From contig NZ_VPFL01000004.1 of the NCBI RefSeq assembly GCF_008014345.1, forward strand, positions 62,001-126,000: a stretch of 64,000 nucleotides of DNA, written 5' to 3'. The translations under genes and the position numbers were made by a program. The notes below the pieces were generated by a model that saw only the letters and a program-made list of their open reading frames with translations, ran no database searches and had not been told where the DNA came from. This stretch comes from Pelomicrobium methylotrophicum (GTDB lineage: Bacteria; Pseudomonadota; Gammaproteobacteria; Burkholderiales; UBA6910). Shown here one piece after another: positions 1 to 8,796 of the stretch; position 1 is the stretch's first letter; every line of letters begins with the position of its first letter.

Positions 1-33
1 CATCCCCGCCATCCTCCGCAGGAGGGTCACCGT

Positions 34-726
34 ATGGCGCAAATTATCAGCATCCTCGGCAACAAGGGTGGAACCGGGAAAACCACCATGAGCCACATGC
101 TGGGGCATGGTTTCGGCCTACTGGGCCTACGCGCGGTGGTGGCGGTGACCGATACCACCCGCGACCCCTTGTCCAAGCAAGGCCGGCGCTATCTGCCCGC
201 GGATGCGCGGACCCCCGAACAGCTTGCGAAAATCGCCCGCACGTTGCAGAGCGTTGATGGTTGGATTGGAATCATCGACGGCGGAGCCGGCCGGCAGGAT
301 TTCGACGACCGGCTCGCCGCCCTCTCGCAAGTGGTGCTATTGCCGTTCCGCGAGTCCCACGAAGACATCCGCACCGTGAAGAAAGACCTGGCGCGCCTGC
401 CCCAGGCGTTTGCCGTTCCCTCCCAGTGGCCCACCAACGCCTGGGCGCTGGAAGCGGCCAACCGAACGGTCCAGACACTGATGAGCGAGTTCCGCGACCG
501 CATCCTGCCGCCGGTATTTGCCATTGGGGCCAGCAAGCTCCTTCTGCAAGTGGAGCTCCCCGCCGTTCTCCCCAGCGCGCTCAATGTCGCCTGCCGGGGT
601 CTGGCCCGCCACGTGGCGCTGCTCGCGGGAATCGAGGTGCCCGATGATCAGCCGCCGATCGCCCGCCAGGACGCATCTTCCACAAGGGTTCCCCGGCCTG
701 GGTCCCTCGTCCCGGCCGCCTGTTGA
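34..726 (+). CDS. ParA-like P-loop ATPase (orphan)
   Basis: A 230-residue protein opening with the deviant Walker A of the ParA/MinD family (GNKGGTGKTT, residues 9-18) and a Walker B-like stretch ending IIDGGAG near residue 80. Family members bind ATP, dimerise and position DNA or protein cargo. A GGAGG-type ribosome binding site lies just upstream of this ATG. No ParB or centromere-like repeats are visible beside it, and the next gene, pepN, has its own likely promoter, so this is an orphan ParA rather than a recognisable partition module. The last 25 residues (proline/arginine rich) look unstructured. The partner may lie to the left of the window. Family is clear; the role is unknown. Confidence 0.8.
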   Translation: MAQIISILGNKGGTGKTTMSHMLGHGFGLLGLRAVVAVTDTTRDPLSKQGRRYLPADARTPEQLAKIARTLQSVDGWIGIIDGGAGRQDFDDRLAALSQVVLLPFRESHEDIRTVKKDLARLPQAFAVPSQWPTNAWALEAANRTVQTLMSEFRDRILPPVFAIGASKLLLQVELPAVLPSALNVACRGLARHVALLAGIEVPDDQPPIARQDASSTRVPRPGSLVPAAC

Positions 727-758
727 CTGCACCAACCGCTGGCGCGTCAGGTTTCTCC

Positions 759-788
759 TTGACGGTCCAAAGCCGCTTTTCCTTTAAT
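759..788 (+). promoter_or_regulatory. Candidate sigma-70 promoter for pepN
   Basis: TTGACG (759-764), an 18-base spacer and TTTAAT (783-788) match both boxes at five of six positions. The predicted transcript would start near 795, leaving about 105 bases of leader before the pepN ATG at 901. Confidence 0.5.
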
Positions 789-900
789 ATCCGATAGCGC
801 AAAAATTCGCGTTTGCGGAACTCGCGCCGGGGCGACGAGGTCCACGTAAACGCGTGTCTGCGGCGCTTCCGCGCCCTTCCCATCAACGACCTGACCTCCC

Positions 901-3594
901 ATGCGCGACCCGACGCCTAAAACCGTTTACCTCAAGGACTACACGCCGCCGCCGTTCATAGTGGAGGCAATCGACCTGGACATCGATCTGCGCGACGACC
1001 ACGCCCGGGTGCGTTCCCGGCTCGCCATCCGGCGCAACCCCAACATGAGGCCTTCGACCGGGCCCCTTGTGCTCGATGGCGACGAGCTGGCACTGGAGTC
1101 CGTGAAGTTGAATGGACGCCCGCTCGCCCAGGACGAGTACAGGCTCGACGCGCAGCGGCTCATCATCCCCCAGACGCCGGACGCGCTCGCGCTGGAAACG
1201 GTGGTGCGGATCCACCCCCACCAGAACACCCAGCTCATGGGGCTGTACGCGTCCAAGGACGGATTCTTCACCCAATGCGAGCCGGAGGGCTTCCGCCGCA
1301 TCACTTTCTTTATCGATCGGCCCGACGTGATGGCCCGCTACACCACCACCATTCACGCGGACAAGGCGCGCTATCCATATTTGCTCTCCAACGGCAATCT
1401 CATCGCCCAGGGCGATGAGGGAAGCGGGCGCCACTGGGCCCGGTGGGAAGACCCCTTCCCCAAGCCTTCGTACCTCTTCGCCATGGTGGCGGCGAAGCTC
1501 GACAGGCTGGAGGACACCTTCATCACGCGTTCAGGCAAGCGCGCCCGGCTCCAGATCTACGTGGAGCCCGGCAAGCTGGACCAGGCGGGCTTCGCCATGC
1601 AGGCGCTGAAAAAGGCCATGAAGTGGGACGAAGATGTGTTCGGCCTGGAGCTGGACTTGGACCAGTACATGATCGTCGCCGTAGGCGACTTCAACATGGG
1701 AGCCATGGAGAACAAGGGCCTCAACATCTTCAACACCAAGTATGTGCTGGCCCGGCCGGACATCGCCACTGACCTGGACTTCCAGCATATCGACCGGGTG
1801 GTGGCCCACGAATACTTCCACAACTGGACCGGCAACCGCGTCACCTGCCGCGACTGGTTTCAGCTCTCGCTGAAAGAAGGCCTCACCGTGTTCCGTGAGC
1901 AGGAGTTCGGCGCGGATATGTACTCGCGGCCTGTCCAGCGCATCTGCGAGGTACGCCATTTGCGCGCCACCCAGTTTCCCGAGGACGCGGGGCCCATGGC
2001 CCACCCGGTGCGGCCGCAATCCTATATGGAGATCAGCAACTTCTACACCGCCACCGTCTACGAGAAAGGGGCGGAGGTGGTGCGGATGATCCACACCCTC
2101 ATCGGCAAGGAGAACTTCCGCAAAGGCATGGACCTCTACTTCCGGCGTCACGACGGCCAGGCGGTGACCTGCGACGATTTCGTGCAGGCGATGCAGGATG
2201 CGAGCGGCGTGGACCTCACCCAGTTCAAGCGCTGGTACGACCAGGCGGGCACGCCCGTGCTGGACGTGTCGGACCATTACGATCCCACAACCCAGCGCTA
2301 TACCCTCACCGTGAAGCAATCCTGCCCGCCCACGCCCGGGCAGCCCGAAAAATTGCCGTTCCACATTCCCCTCGCGCTGGGGCTGTTGGACCGGGACGGC
2401 CAGGACATTCCACTGTGGCTTGAAGGTGACGACGCTGCGCATCCGCCCGCGGGCGACGGCGCGCCCGGCAGCACGACCCGGGTGCTTTCGGTCACGCAGC
2501 CCGAGCAGACATTTACTTTCCTGCGCGTGCCAGCGAAGCCGGTGCCCTCGTTGCTGCGAGGCTTTTCCGCGCCCGTGCACGTGCGCTATCCCTACAGCGA
2601 TCAGGCGCTCGCGCACCTGATGGCCCACGACTCGGACCCGTTCAACCGTTGGGAAGCGGGCCAGCGCATGGCCACCGACCTGATCTTGAAGGGCATCGCC
2701 GAGCTGAAGGCCGGCCGGGACCTCGTCGTGCCGGAATCTTTTGTCGGTGCCATGGCCCGATTGCTGAAGGGGGATGAAGGGTACGGACCCCGCGATCCGG
2801 CGTTCGCCGCCGAGGCATTGTCATTGCCTGACGAGAACTTCATCGCTGAGCAGATGGAAGTGGTGGACCCGGACGCGATTCATGCAGTGCGCACCCGCCT
2901 GGCCCGAATCCTGGCCGAGCACTTGCGCGACGAGTTCTCGCACGCCTACCGCGCCCACGCGGTGCCAGGCCCGTACAGCCCCGACGCCGCTTCTGCCGGC
3001 AAGCGGGCGCTGCGCAACCGGTGCCTCGCCTATCTCGCCGAGACGCAGGACCCGCAAGCGCTGCGCCTCGCGTTTGTCCAGTTCGAAACCGCCGACAACA
3101 TGACCGACGCCATGGCGGCGCTTTCGATCCTCACCCACTTCGATTGCCCCGAGCGGGAGCAGGCATTGGAAGCGTTTTACGCCCGATGGAAGGACGAACC
3201 GTTGGTGGTGGACAAGTGGCTGCGGGTGCAGGCCACCTCACGCCTTCCAGACACGCTGGAAAAAGTCAAGCGGCTCACCGAGCACCCCGCCTTCTCCATC
3301 AAGAACCCGAACAAGGTGTACTCGCTCATCGGAGCTTTCAGCACGGGCAACCACGTGCGCTTCCACGCCGCCGATGGCGCGGGGTATCAGTTCCTCGCCG
3401 ACCAGGTGATCATCCTGGACAAGCTCAATCCCCAAGTGGCGGCGCGCCTCGCCCGGGCATTCGACCGCTGGCGGAAGTTCGACGGGGGCCGCCAGGCCCA
3501 TGCCCGGGCGGCCCTGGAGCGCATCCGGGATACGGCGGGCCTCTCCAAGGACGTGGCCGAGATCGTCACCAAGGCGCTGGGCGGCTCGTTCTGA
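901..3594 (+). CDS. pepN: Aminopeptidase N (M1 family)
   Basis: An 897-residue zinc metallo-aminopeptidase that removes N-terminal residues from peptides in the cytoplasm. The exopeptidase motif GAMEN is at residues 267-271. The zinc site is HEYFH at 303-307, with the third ligand Glu326 exactly 18 residues later in LKEG. The length (about 870-900) and the C-terminal helical domain fit the PepN subgroup of gammaproteobacteria and betaproteobacteria. It is transcribed rightward and ends five bases from the convergent ribA stop, with no obvious terminator in the gap. Nothing in the active site is missing, so a functional enzyme is expected. Confidence 0.96.
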   Translation: MRDPTPKTVYLKDYTPPPFIVEAIDLDIDLRDDHARVRSRLAIRRNPNMRPSTGPLVLDGDELALESVKLNGRPLAQDEYRLDAQRLIIPQTPDALALETVVRIHPHQNTQLMGLYASKDGFFTQCEPEGFRRITFFIDRPDVMARYTTTIHADKARYPYLLSNGNLIAQGDEGSGRHWARWEDPFPKPSYLFAMVAAKLDRLEDTFITRSGKRARLQIYVEPGKLDQAGFAMQALKKAMKWDEDVFGLELDLDQYMIVAVGDFNMGAMENKGLNIFNTKYVLARPDIATDLDFQHIDRVVAHEYFHNWTGNRVTCRDWFQLSLKEGLTVFREQEFGADMYSRPVQRICEVRHLRATQFPEDAGPMAHPVRPQSYMEISNFYTATVYEKGAEVVRMIHTLIGKENFRKGMDLYFRRHDGQAVTCDDFVQAMQDASGVDLTQFKRWYDQAGTPVLDVSDHYDPTTQRYTLTVKQSCPPTPGQPEKLPFHIPLALGLLDRDGQDIPLWLEGDDAAHPPAGDGAPGSTTRVLSVTQPEQTFTFLRVPAKPVPSLLRGFSAPVHVRYPYSDQALAHLMAHDSDPFNRWEAGQRMATDLILKGIAELKAGRDLVVPESFVGAMARLLKGDEGYGPRDPAFAAEALSLPDENFIAEQMEVVDPDAIHAVRTRLARILAEHLRDEFSHAYRAHAVPGPYSPDAASAGKRALRNRCLAYLAETQDPQALRLAFVQFETADNMTDAMAALSILTHFDCPEREQALEAFYARWKDEPLVVDKWLRVQATSRLPDTLEKVKRLTEHPAFSIKNPNKVYSLIGAFSTGNHVRFHAADGAGYQFLADQVIILDKLNPQVAARLARAFDRWRKFDGGRQAHARAALERIRDTAGLSKDVAEIVTKALGGSF

Positions 3595-3598
3595 CACC

Positions 3599-4231
3599 CT
3601 AAATTGGAATCCAGTGCCCGAGCCGCCGCGCCTTGGCGCGCAGGTAACGATGGTTATGGGGATTGGCGCCGGCAACCAAGGGCTGGCGCGTGACGACCTG
3701 GATGCCGAGGGCTTCCAGCGCTTCCACCTTGCGCGGGTTGTTGGTCATGAGGTGCACCGCGCCCACGCCCAGGTGCTCGAAGATGGGCTTGACCGCGTCG
3801 TAGCGGCGCTCGTCGTCGCCGAAACCCAGGTGCTGGTTCGCTTCCACCGTATCCATGCCCTCGTCTTGGAGGCGGTAGGCGCGGATCTTGTTCATCAGCC
3901 CGATGCCGCGTCCCTCCTGCCGCAGGTACACGATCACGCCGCGGCCTTCCGCGGCGACGCGCTTCATTGCCGCCTCGAGCTGGGCGCCGCAGTCGCAGCG
4001 GCGGCTGAAAAGGGCATCGCCGGTCAGGCACTCCGAATGGACCCGCGCGAGCACCGGCTCTCCGTCCGCCACGCTTCCCAGGGTGAGCGCCAGATGCTCC
4101 CGGCCGCCCGTCCGGTCGACGAAGCCGTGTAAGCGGAAGGTGGCCCAGGGGGTGGGCAGATCGCTTGACTCGACGTATTCGACCTGGAGCCCGCGCCCTT
4201 CAGCCGGGACAAGGGTTATCACGTTCGTCAT
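3599..4231 (-). CDS. ribA: GTP cyclohydrolase II
   Basis: A 210-residue stand-alone RibA, converting GTP to 2,5-diamino-6-ribosylamino-pyrimidinone phosphate, formate and pyrophosphate in the first committed step of riboflavin synthesis. Zinc-binding cysteines are visible as C68, C79 and C81 in the pattern SEC-x10-C-D-C. The family signatures RQEGRGIG and the later MTNNP are intact. There is no fused RibB domain, so DHBP synthase must be encoded elsewhere. The 5' region shows no FMN riboswitch-like sequence. It converges on pepN. Confidence 0.95.
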   Translation of the reverse strand: MTNVITLVPAEGRGLQVEYVESSDLPTPWATFRLHGFVDRTGGREHLALTLGSVADGEPVLARVHSECLTGDALFSRRCDCGAQLEAAMKRVAAEGRGVIVYLRQEGRGIGLMNKIRAYRLQDEGMDTVEANQHLGFGDDERRYDAVKPIFEHLGVGAVHLMTNNPRKVEALEALGIQVVTRQPLVAGANPHNHRYLRAKARRLGHWIPI

Positions 4232-4379
4232 TTCTATGCCTTTCGGTCCGCCGCGCTACATTGCCGATGCCCAGAAAAGATAAAGGCGCCTCGCCCGCAG
4301 CGCCAGAAAAATCTTTTCATCGAACCATTCATCATCGCCGAAAAAACGACCCGCATCCTGGCTGAAACGCGAGGCATGG

Positions 4380-4438
4380 GGCGTGAAGCGGAACAACCCA
4401 CTCACGCCTGGGTCATGTCACGTTTCACGCTTCACGCC
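4380..4438. repeat. Inverted/heptad repeat built on TCACG units
   Basis: An 11-base perfect inverted repeat, GGCGTGAAGCG (4380-4390) and CGCTTCACGCC (4428-4438). The right arm is part of three tandem heptads TCACGTT-TCACGCT-TCACGCC (about 4418-4438). The heptads overlap the last codons of the thioesterase gene, so its C-terminal residues GVKRET are encoded by the repeat. It may fold into a stem after transcription but has no T-run. Confidence 0.6.
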
Positions 4439-4843
4439 GCCTGGGCTTCCCTTCGCCTGCACCCGCTGGTCGAAGCGGGCCACGTTGACGACCACGCGCT
4501 CGTGGATGCCCTCGCCGATGAGCTCCCGCTCGTCCTCGGCGCGCACGCGAAAAGTCAACCGCCGCCCCTCCACCTTCGTGAGTTCGGCTTCGGCGCGCAC
4601 CCGCATGCCTATCGGGGTCGCGGCCACGTGGGACACTTCCAGGCGGGTGCCCAGGCTCTGGTAGCCCGCCGGCAGGTGCGCCTCCACCGCCGCCAGCGCT
4701 GCCGCTTCCATCAGGTTCACCATGACGGGAGTGGCCAACACGGCGATCTTGCCGCTGCCCACGTGGGGTGCGGTGTGCTCAGGGCCCACCACCAGCCCTT
4801 GGCTTCCCACCATGCCCGGTTTGAGATCCAGGGTCAGGCTCAT
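4418..4843 (-). CDS. FlK-like hot-dog thioesterase
   Basis: A 141-residue single-domain acyl-CoA thioesterase of the FlK (fluoroacetyl-CoA thioesterase) type. The catalytic set of FlK (Thr42, Glu50, His76) is matched at Thr38 in LATP, Glu46 in NLMEAA and His72 in VSHVAATP, all offset by four residues. Many bacteria carry such proteins without any fluoroacetate connection; the usual substrate is unknown, perhaps small toxic or dead-end acyl-CoAs. A strong AAGGAG site lies seven bases before the ATG. It stands alone between ribA and the heat-shock genes. The C-terminal tail is encoded by a TCACG-type repeat, so the end may have been remodelled. Confidence 0.85.
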   Translation of the reverse strand: MSLTLDLKPGMVGSQGLVVGPEHTAPHVGSGKIAVLATPVMVNLMEAAALAAVEAHLPAGYQSLGTRLEVSHVAATPIGMRVRAEAELTKVEGRRLTFRVRAEDERELIGEGIHERVVVNVARFDQRVQAKGSPGGVKRET

Positions 4844-5258
4844 GAAATCTCCTTTTTCTCCTTTTTGTTCGTCACCACCGGTTAAGTCTGTTCAATGCCA
4901 TCGCCATCGAGCGCGCAGGGAAGTCAAAACGGCCGGGGAATGCCCGCACCCCCATTCCTCGAAAGCGGGCCGTGGCGCGCAACCACTGCCTGCCACGAGG
5001 CGATAGAGCACGACCGCATGCAGGGGGGACGAAAAGAAAAAGGCCAGGCTGGTCAGCCTAGTGACTGGCTTGCCCCCCAAAGCGGGGCCGCCGGTGCGTT
5101 CGCGGTAGGCGTCGATGAATTCGGCCATGGGCGCCGGCAGCTCCTCGCAACTTGATCACCGGCAGGGTGCCCCAAGCCGGAGCTTGTGCCAAGCGGGAAA
5201 CCCAAAAGAAGGCCCGGCCGGCGCCGGGCGCTTCGAGCCGCTTTAGAGCTTCAGAGCA
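4844..5258. other. 415-base intergenic stretch with no confident gene
   Basis: Between the thioesterase and the downstream hsp20. A 78-codon frame on the minus strand (4892-5128) begins MAEFIDAYRERTGG with an AGGAG about 14 bases upstream. It matches no family I recognise, and an 86-codon plus-strand frame overlaps it. The opening residues look protein-like, so a small gene or the remnant of one is possible. No promoter or terminator is clear here, apart from the thioesterase ribosome binding site at its left end. Confidence 0.4.
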
Positions 5259-5762
5259 TCAGTTCACCTTGATGGTGCGCTTTCTGGATTTCTCCCGCTT
5301 GGGCAGCGTGACCTCCAGGACGCCGTCGGCGAGCGACGCCTTGGCCTTGGACTCGTCCACCTCGGCCGGCAGCGGCACGGTGCGGGAGAAGGCGCCGTAC
5401 GACAGCTCGGCACGGTAGTAGTCGCCTTTTTCCTCCTCTTCTTCCCGCTTCACCTCGCCCTTGAGGGTGATGAGGTCGCCGTCGATGGTGATCTCGAGAT
5501 CCTCTTTCTTCACCCCCGGCACCTCGGCCCTGACCACCACCTCCTCGTCCCGGTCGATCACGTCCACCCGTGGCATACGCCCCTCGAAAGCGAGCTCCCC
5601 GGGAAGCGAGCGCTCCCAGCGCAGCGGGCGAAGCCACTCACGTCCCATGAGCTCGTCGAACAGACGGTCAATGTCCTCGAACGGCCTGATCACCCTGACC
5701 GGTGCCCTCGAAGCCTGCCGGCCTCGGGTCACGGAAACGTCTTTCCTGCTTGCCTCAGCCAT
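5259..5762 (-). CDS. Small heat-shock protein, Hsp20 family (downstream copy)
   Basis: A 167-residue alpha-crystallin-type holdase. A basic N-terminal arm is followed by the crystallin core from about residue 60 (PRVDVIDRDEEVVVRAEVPGV), and the signature A-x-L-x-n-G-V-L is seen as ASLADGVLEVTLPK. It ends in a short basic tail with an IKVN end rather than a clear IXI motif. The ATG at 5762 is preferred over the in-frame ATG 21 bases upstream because AAGGAGGT sits six bases before it. It is the last gene of the hsp20-lon-hsp20 unit, 102 bases after lon, and may also have its own heat-shock promoter. It is expected to bind unfolding proteins in the cytoplasm. Confidence 0.93.
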   Translation of the reverse strand: MAEASRKDVSVTRGRQASRAPVRVIRPFEDIDRLFDELMGREWLRPLRWERSLPGELAFEGRMPRVDVIDRDEEVVVRAEVPGVKKEDLEITIDGDLITLKGEVKREEEEEKGDYYRAELSYGAFSRTVPLPAEVDESKAKASLADGVLEVTLPKREKSRKRTIKVN

Positions 5763-5817
5763 CGTGACCTCCTTGGCGCTCATCCAAGTTCATGACTCCT
5801 GAATACAACCCGCCATG

Positions 5818-5847
5818 AATATGGTGGCGCCCAGCACCCAATACAAG
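5818..5847 (-). promoter_or_regulatory. Candidate secondary heat-shock promoter
   Basis: On the minus strand CTTGTAT, a 14-base spacer and CACCATATT resemble the sigma-32 pattern CTTGAAA/CCCCATNT. The spacer equals that of the stronger promoter at 8797-8826. The -35 box is two bases off. It would start a short transcript for the downstream hsp20 only. Confidence 0.4.
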
Positions 5848-5864
5848 GGCGCCGGCGGGCGCGG

Positions 5865-8312
5865 TCAGCCGCCCGCCACCGCCTCCTTGCGGCTGCCCGG
5901 GATCACGTCTTCGCCGATGGCCGCGCGGACGGCGTCGTCCACCGTCTCGAGCCACACGAAGGTGAGTCGGCTGCGGGCGTCCTCGGGAATCTCCTCCAGG
6001 TCGCGCTTGTTGCGGGCAGGAAGCAGCACCGTGGTGATGCCGGCGCGAAGCGCCGCGAGCACTTTTTCCTTGATGCCCCCCACCGGCAGCACCAGCCCGC
6101 GCAGGGAGATCTCCCCCGTCATGGCCACGTCGTTCCTCACCGGCTTGTCGCACAGCAGCGATACCAACGCCGTAAAGATGGCAATGCCCGCCGATGGCCC
6201 GTCCTTGGGCGTCGCGCCCGCGGGCACGTGGATATGAATATCCTGCTTCTCCAGGCTCTCGGGCGCGAGGCACGGCACCCGCGCCTTGGCCAGCGACAGC
6301 GCCGTCTGGGCGCTCTCCTTCATCACGTCGCCGAGCTGGCCGGTCAAGATGAGCTTGCCGGTGCCCGCCACTTTGGACGCCTCGATAAACAGGATGTCGC
6401 CGCCCACCGGCGTCCAGGCGAGACCGGTCGCCACCCCGGGAACCGAGACCCGCATCGCCACCTCGTTCTCGAACTTGCGAGGCCCGAGGATAGCGGACAG
6501 GTCATCGACGCCGATACGCGCCCGCTCGATCGCCCCCTCCGCGATTCGCATGGCCACATTGCGGAATACGGCCCCGATTTCCCGTTCCAGGTTGCGCACC
6601 CCCGCCTCCCGGGTATAGTCGGTGATGATGGTGCGGATCGCCGCTTCGGCGATCTCGCACTGCTCGGGCTTCAGGCCGTTCGCTTCGAGCTGGCGCTTGA
6701 CCAGGTAGCGGAGCGCAATTTGCAGTTTCTCTTCTTCCGTATAGCCGGGGATCTGAATGACTTCCATGCGATCCCGTAGCGGTCCCGGAATCGTGTCCAG
6801 CACGTTGGCCGTGCAGATAAAGAGCACCTGCGACAAGTCGAACGGCACGCCGAGGTAGTTGTCCCGGAAAGTGGCGTTCTGTTCCGGATCGAGCACCTCC
6901 AGCAGCGCCGAGGCCGGGTCACCGTGGAAGCCTCCGGCGCCCAACTTGTCCACTTCGTCCAGCATCAGCACCGGGTTTCGGGTGCCAGCCTTGCGGATCG
7001 CCTGGATGATGTTGCCCGGCAGCGCCCCAATGTAGGTGCGCCGGTGGCCGCGAATCTCCGCCTCGTCGTGCACGCCGCCCAGGGAGATGCGCGCGAACTT
7101 GCGGTTGGTGGCACGGGCGATGGACTGGCCGAGCGAGGTCTTGCCCACGCCCGGGGGGCCGACGAAGCACAGGATGGGGCTCTTGCCGCTCGGGTTGAGC
7201 TTGCGCACTGCCAAGTACTCGAGGATGCGCCGCTTGACCTTTTGCAGACCGTAGTGATCCTCGTCCAGGATCTGGCGCGCTTCCGCGATGTCGATGCGGT
7301 CCTCGGTCTCCTTGGACCACGGCAGCTCGATCAGCCAGTCGAGGTAGGTGCGGATCATCGGGTACTCGCCCGAGCCCTCGCTCATGCGCTCCAGGCGCTT
7401 CAACTCCTTCTTCGCATGGGCGGCCACCTCCTCGGGCATCTTGGCCTCCTCGATCGCCTTGGCGAGCTCCTCGATCTCGGCCGCGTGCTCGTCGCCCTCG
7501 CCCAGCTCTTTCTGGATCGCGCGCAACTGTTCGCGCAGCAGCACCTCGCGGTGGCGCTCGTCCATCGCCTGCTTGGTTTGCTGGCTGATTTCCTTGGACA
7601 GCTTCAACACCTCGATCCGGTGGGCCATCAGCTGGATCATCCGGTCGAGGCGAGCCTTGAGGTCGAAAGTCTCCAGCAGCTCCTGCTTCTCTTCGGGCTT
7701 GAGGTCCATGAACCCCGCCAGCAGGTCGGCCAGCGCGCTCGCGGAGCTGATGCTCTCCAAGGTATTGGCGAGCTCGGCGGGCGCCTGGGGCAGCAGCTCC
7801 AAGATCTCTTTCGCGCGCTCCTTGAGCTGGAGCACCCGCGCTTCGATCTCCGTGGTCTGGGGTTCCACCTCCTGGATACGTTGGACGCGGGCCACCATGA
7901 ACGGCCATCCTTCCAGGAACTGGAGCACCCGGAAGCGGCTTTCGCCCTGCGCCACGATGTGATGGGTGCCGTCCGGCGTGGTGACGTAGCGCAGCACGTT
8001 GGCCACCGTCCCCACCCAGTACAAGTCTTCTGGCCCCGGCGTGTCGTTCGCCGGATCCCGCTGCAGGAGCAGCCCGATCGGCCGCTCGGAGCGGGCCGCT
8101 TCCTGGGCGCCCGCCACGGATTTCTCCCTGCGCATGGACACCGGCAGGATCACGCCCGGGAACAGCACCACGTTGCGCACCGGGATGACGATGATCGCGT
8201 CCTCGGGCAGCGGCCTGAGGGGATGCGAAGGCTCGCCCATGGGGTGCGTCGCGTGGGGACCGCCCGCCGCGGTTCCATTGACGAAAAGACTTTGACGCTC
8301 GTTCGAACTCAT
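5865..8312 (-). CDS. lon: ATP-dependent protease Lon (LonA)
   Basis: An 815-residue LonA: N-terminal substrate-binding LAN domain (to about residue 235), coiled-coil linker, AAA+ module with Walker A GPPGVGKT and sensor motifs, and C-terminal protease domain. The catalytic dyad is Ser707 in KDGPSAG and Lys750 in GGIKEK. It degrades misfolded and specific regulatory proteins in the cytoplasm. The ATG at 8312 has GGAG nine bases upstream; a longer frame would run into the preceding hsp20. It lies 13 bases after that gene, so the two are almost certainly co-transcribed. LonA more often sits beside clpX or hupB, so a placement between two Hsp20 genes is less usual. Confidence 0.97.
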   Translation of the reverse strand: MSSNERQSLFVNGTAAGGPHATHPMGEPSHPLRPLPEDAIIVIPVRNVVLFPGVILPVSMRREKSVAGAQEAARSERPIGLLLQRDPANDTPGPEDLYWVGTVANVLRYVTTPDGTHHIVAQGESRFRVLQFLEGWPFMVARVQRIQEVEPQTTEIEARVLQLKERAKEILELLPQAPAELANTLESISSASALADLLAGFMDLKPEEKQELLETFDLKARLDRMIQLMAHRIEVLKLSKEISQQTKQAMDERHREVLLREQLRAIQKELGEGDEHAAEIEELAKAIEEAKMPEEVAAHAKKELKRLERMSEGSGEYPMIRTYLDWLIELPWSKETEDRIDIAEARQILDEDHYGLQKVKRRILEYLAVRKLNPSGKSPILCFVGPPGVGKTSLGQSIARATNRKFARISLGGVHDEAEIRGHRRTYIGALPGNIIQAIRKAGTRNPVLMLDEVDKLGAGGFHGDPASALLEVLDPEQNATFRDNYLGVPFDLSQVLFICTANVLDTIPGPLRDRMEVIQIPGYTEEEKLQIALRYLVKRQLEANGLKPEQCEIAEAAIRTIITDYTREAGVRNLEREIGAVFRNVAMRIAEGAIERARIGVDDLSAILGPRKFENEVAMRVSVPGVATGLAWTPVGGDILFIEASKVAGTGKLILTGQLGDVMKESAQTALSLAKARVPCLAPESLEKQDIHIHVPAGATPKDGPSAGIAIFTALVSLLCDKPVRNDVAMTGEISLRGLVLPVGGIKEKVLAALRAGITTVLLPARNKRDLEEIPEDARSRLTFVWLETVDDAVRAAIGEDVIPGSRKEAVAGG

Positions 8313-8325
8313 GATGGCTCCGTCG

Positions 8326-8742
8326 TCACGGCAGTTTTCGCAGCAAGATCGCCAGGCATCCGTCGCGAAGCTCCTGCCGCTTGAGCTCCAAGCGCCCGGC
8401 GGCCAGCTCGATGCGACGCTCGAAGCGGCCATAGGGAATCTCCAGACGGTGAATCACCGCACGACGGGAATCCACCGGCAAGGGTCGATGGCCGACCACG
8501 ATCAGCGTCGGCCCGTCGATGATGACCTCCACCGCCTCGGAAGGCACCCCCGGCAGCGCCACCAGGATGGTCACGAAAGGGCCGTCCTCCACGATGTCCA
8601 CCGGCGGCTCCCACGTGGGGCGTCGGGCCAGGCCGCATCCCAGCTGGAAGAACCGGCGCTGCAGCCGGTCTGCCCGCTCCAACAATTCGCACGCTTCGGC
8701 CCACATCCAGTCTCGCGTATCGCGTATCGTCATCGCTGCCAT
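8326..8742 (-). CDS. Small heat-shock protein, Hsp20 family (promoter-proximal copy)
   Basis: A 138-residue divergent Hsp20. A 45-residue N-terminal arm rich in aromatic and charged residues leads into a crystallin core (PPVDIVEDGPFVTILVALPGV through RRIELAAGRLEL). The usual A-x-x-x-n-G-V-L signature is degraded to KRQELRDGCLAI, and no C-terminal IXI motif is seen. It shares little with the second Hsp20 beyond the fold and may form mixed oligomers or serve a different client set. It is the first gene after the sigma-32-like promoter and lies 13 bases ahead of lon. Confidence 0.85.
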   Translation of the reverse strand: MAAMTIRDTRDWMWAEACELLERADRLQRRFFQLGCGLARRPTWEPPVDIVEDGPFVTILVALPGVPSEAVEVIIDGPTLIVVGHRPLPVDSRRAVIHRLEIPYGRFERRIELAAGRLELKRQELRDGCLAILLRKLP

Positions 8743-8796
8743 TTCCCCGTCGGGGCCGCGGCGAACCGATGGTCCGGCGGCCTGTGCTTGATCACA

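Noticed and set aside
1531-2628. 365-codon minus-strand frame inside pepN
   Set aside because: It is antisense to a fully conserved enzyme; His/Arg/Val-rich composition is typical of the complementary strand of GC-rich genes.
4232-4330. FMN riboswitch upstream of ribA
   Set aside because: The leader lacks the conserved RFN-element blocks; only a short GC-rich stem is seen.
4895-5155. 86-codon plus-strand frame in the 4.8-5.2 kb gap
   Set aside because: Overlaps a more protein-like minus-strand frame, has no ribosome binding site and no recognisable motif.
6924-8384. 486-codon plus-strand frame antisense to lon
   Set aside because: Same reason: lon is intact and conserved across this stretch, and the frame has no motif or ribosome binding site.
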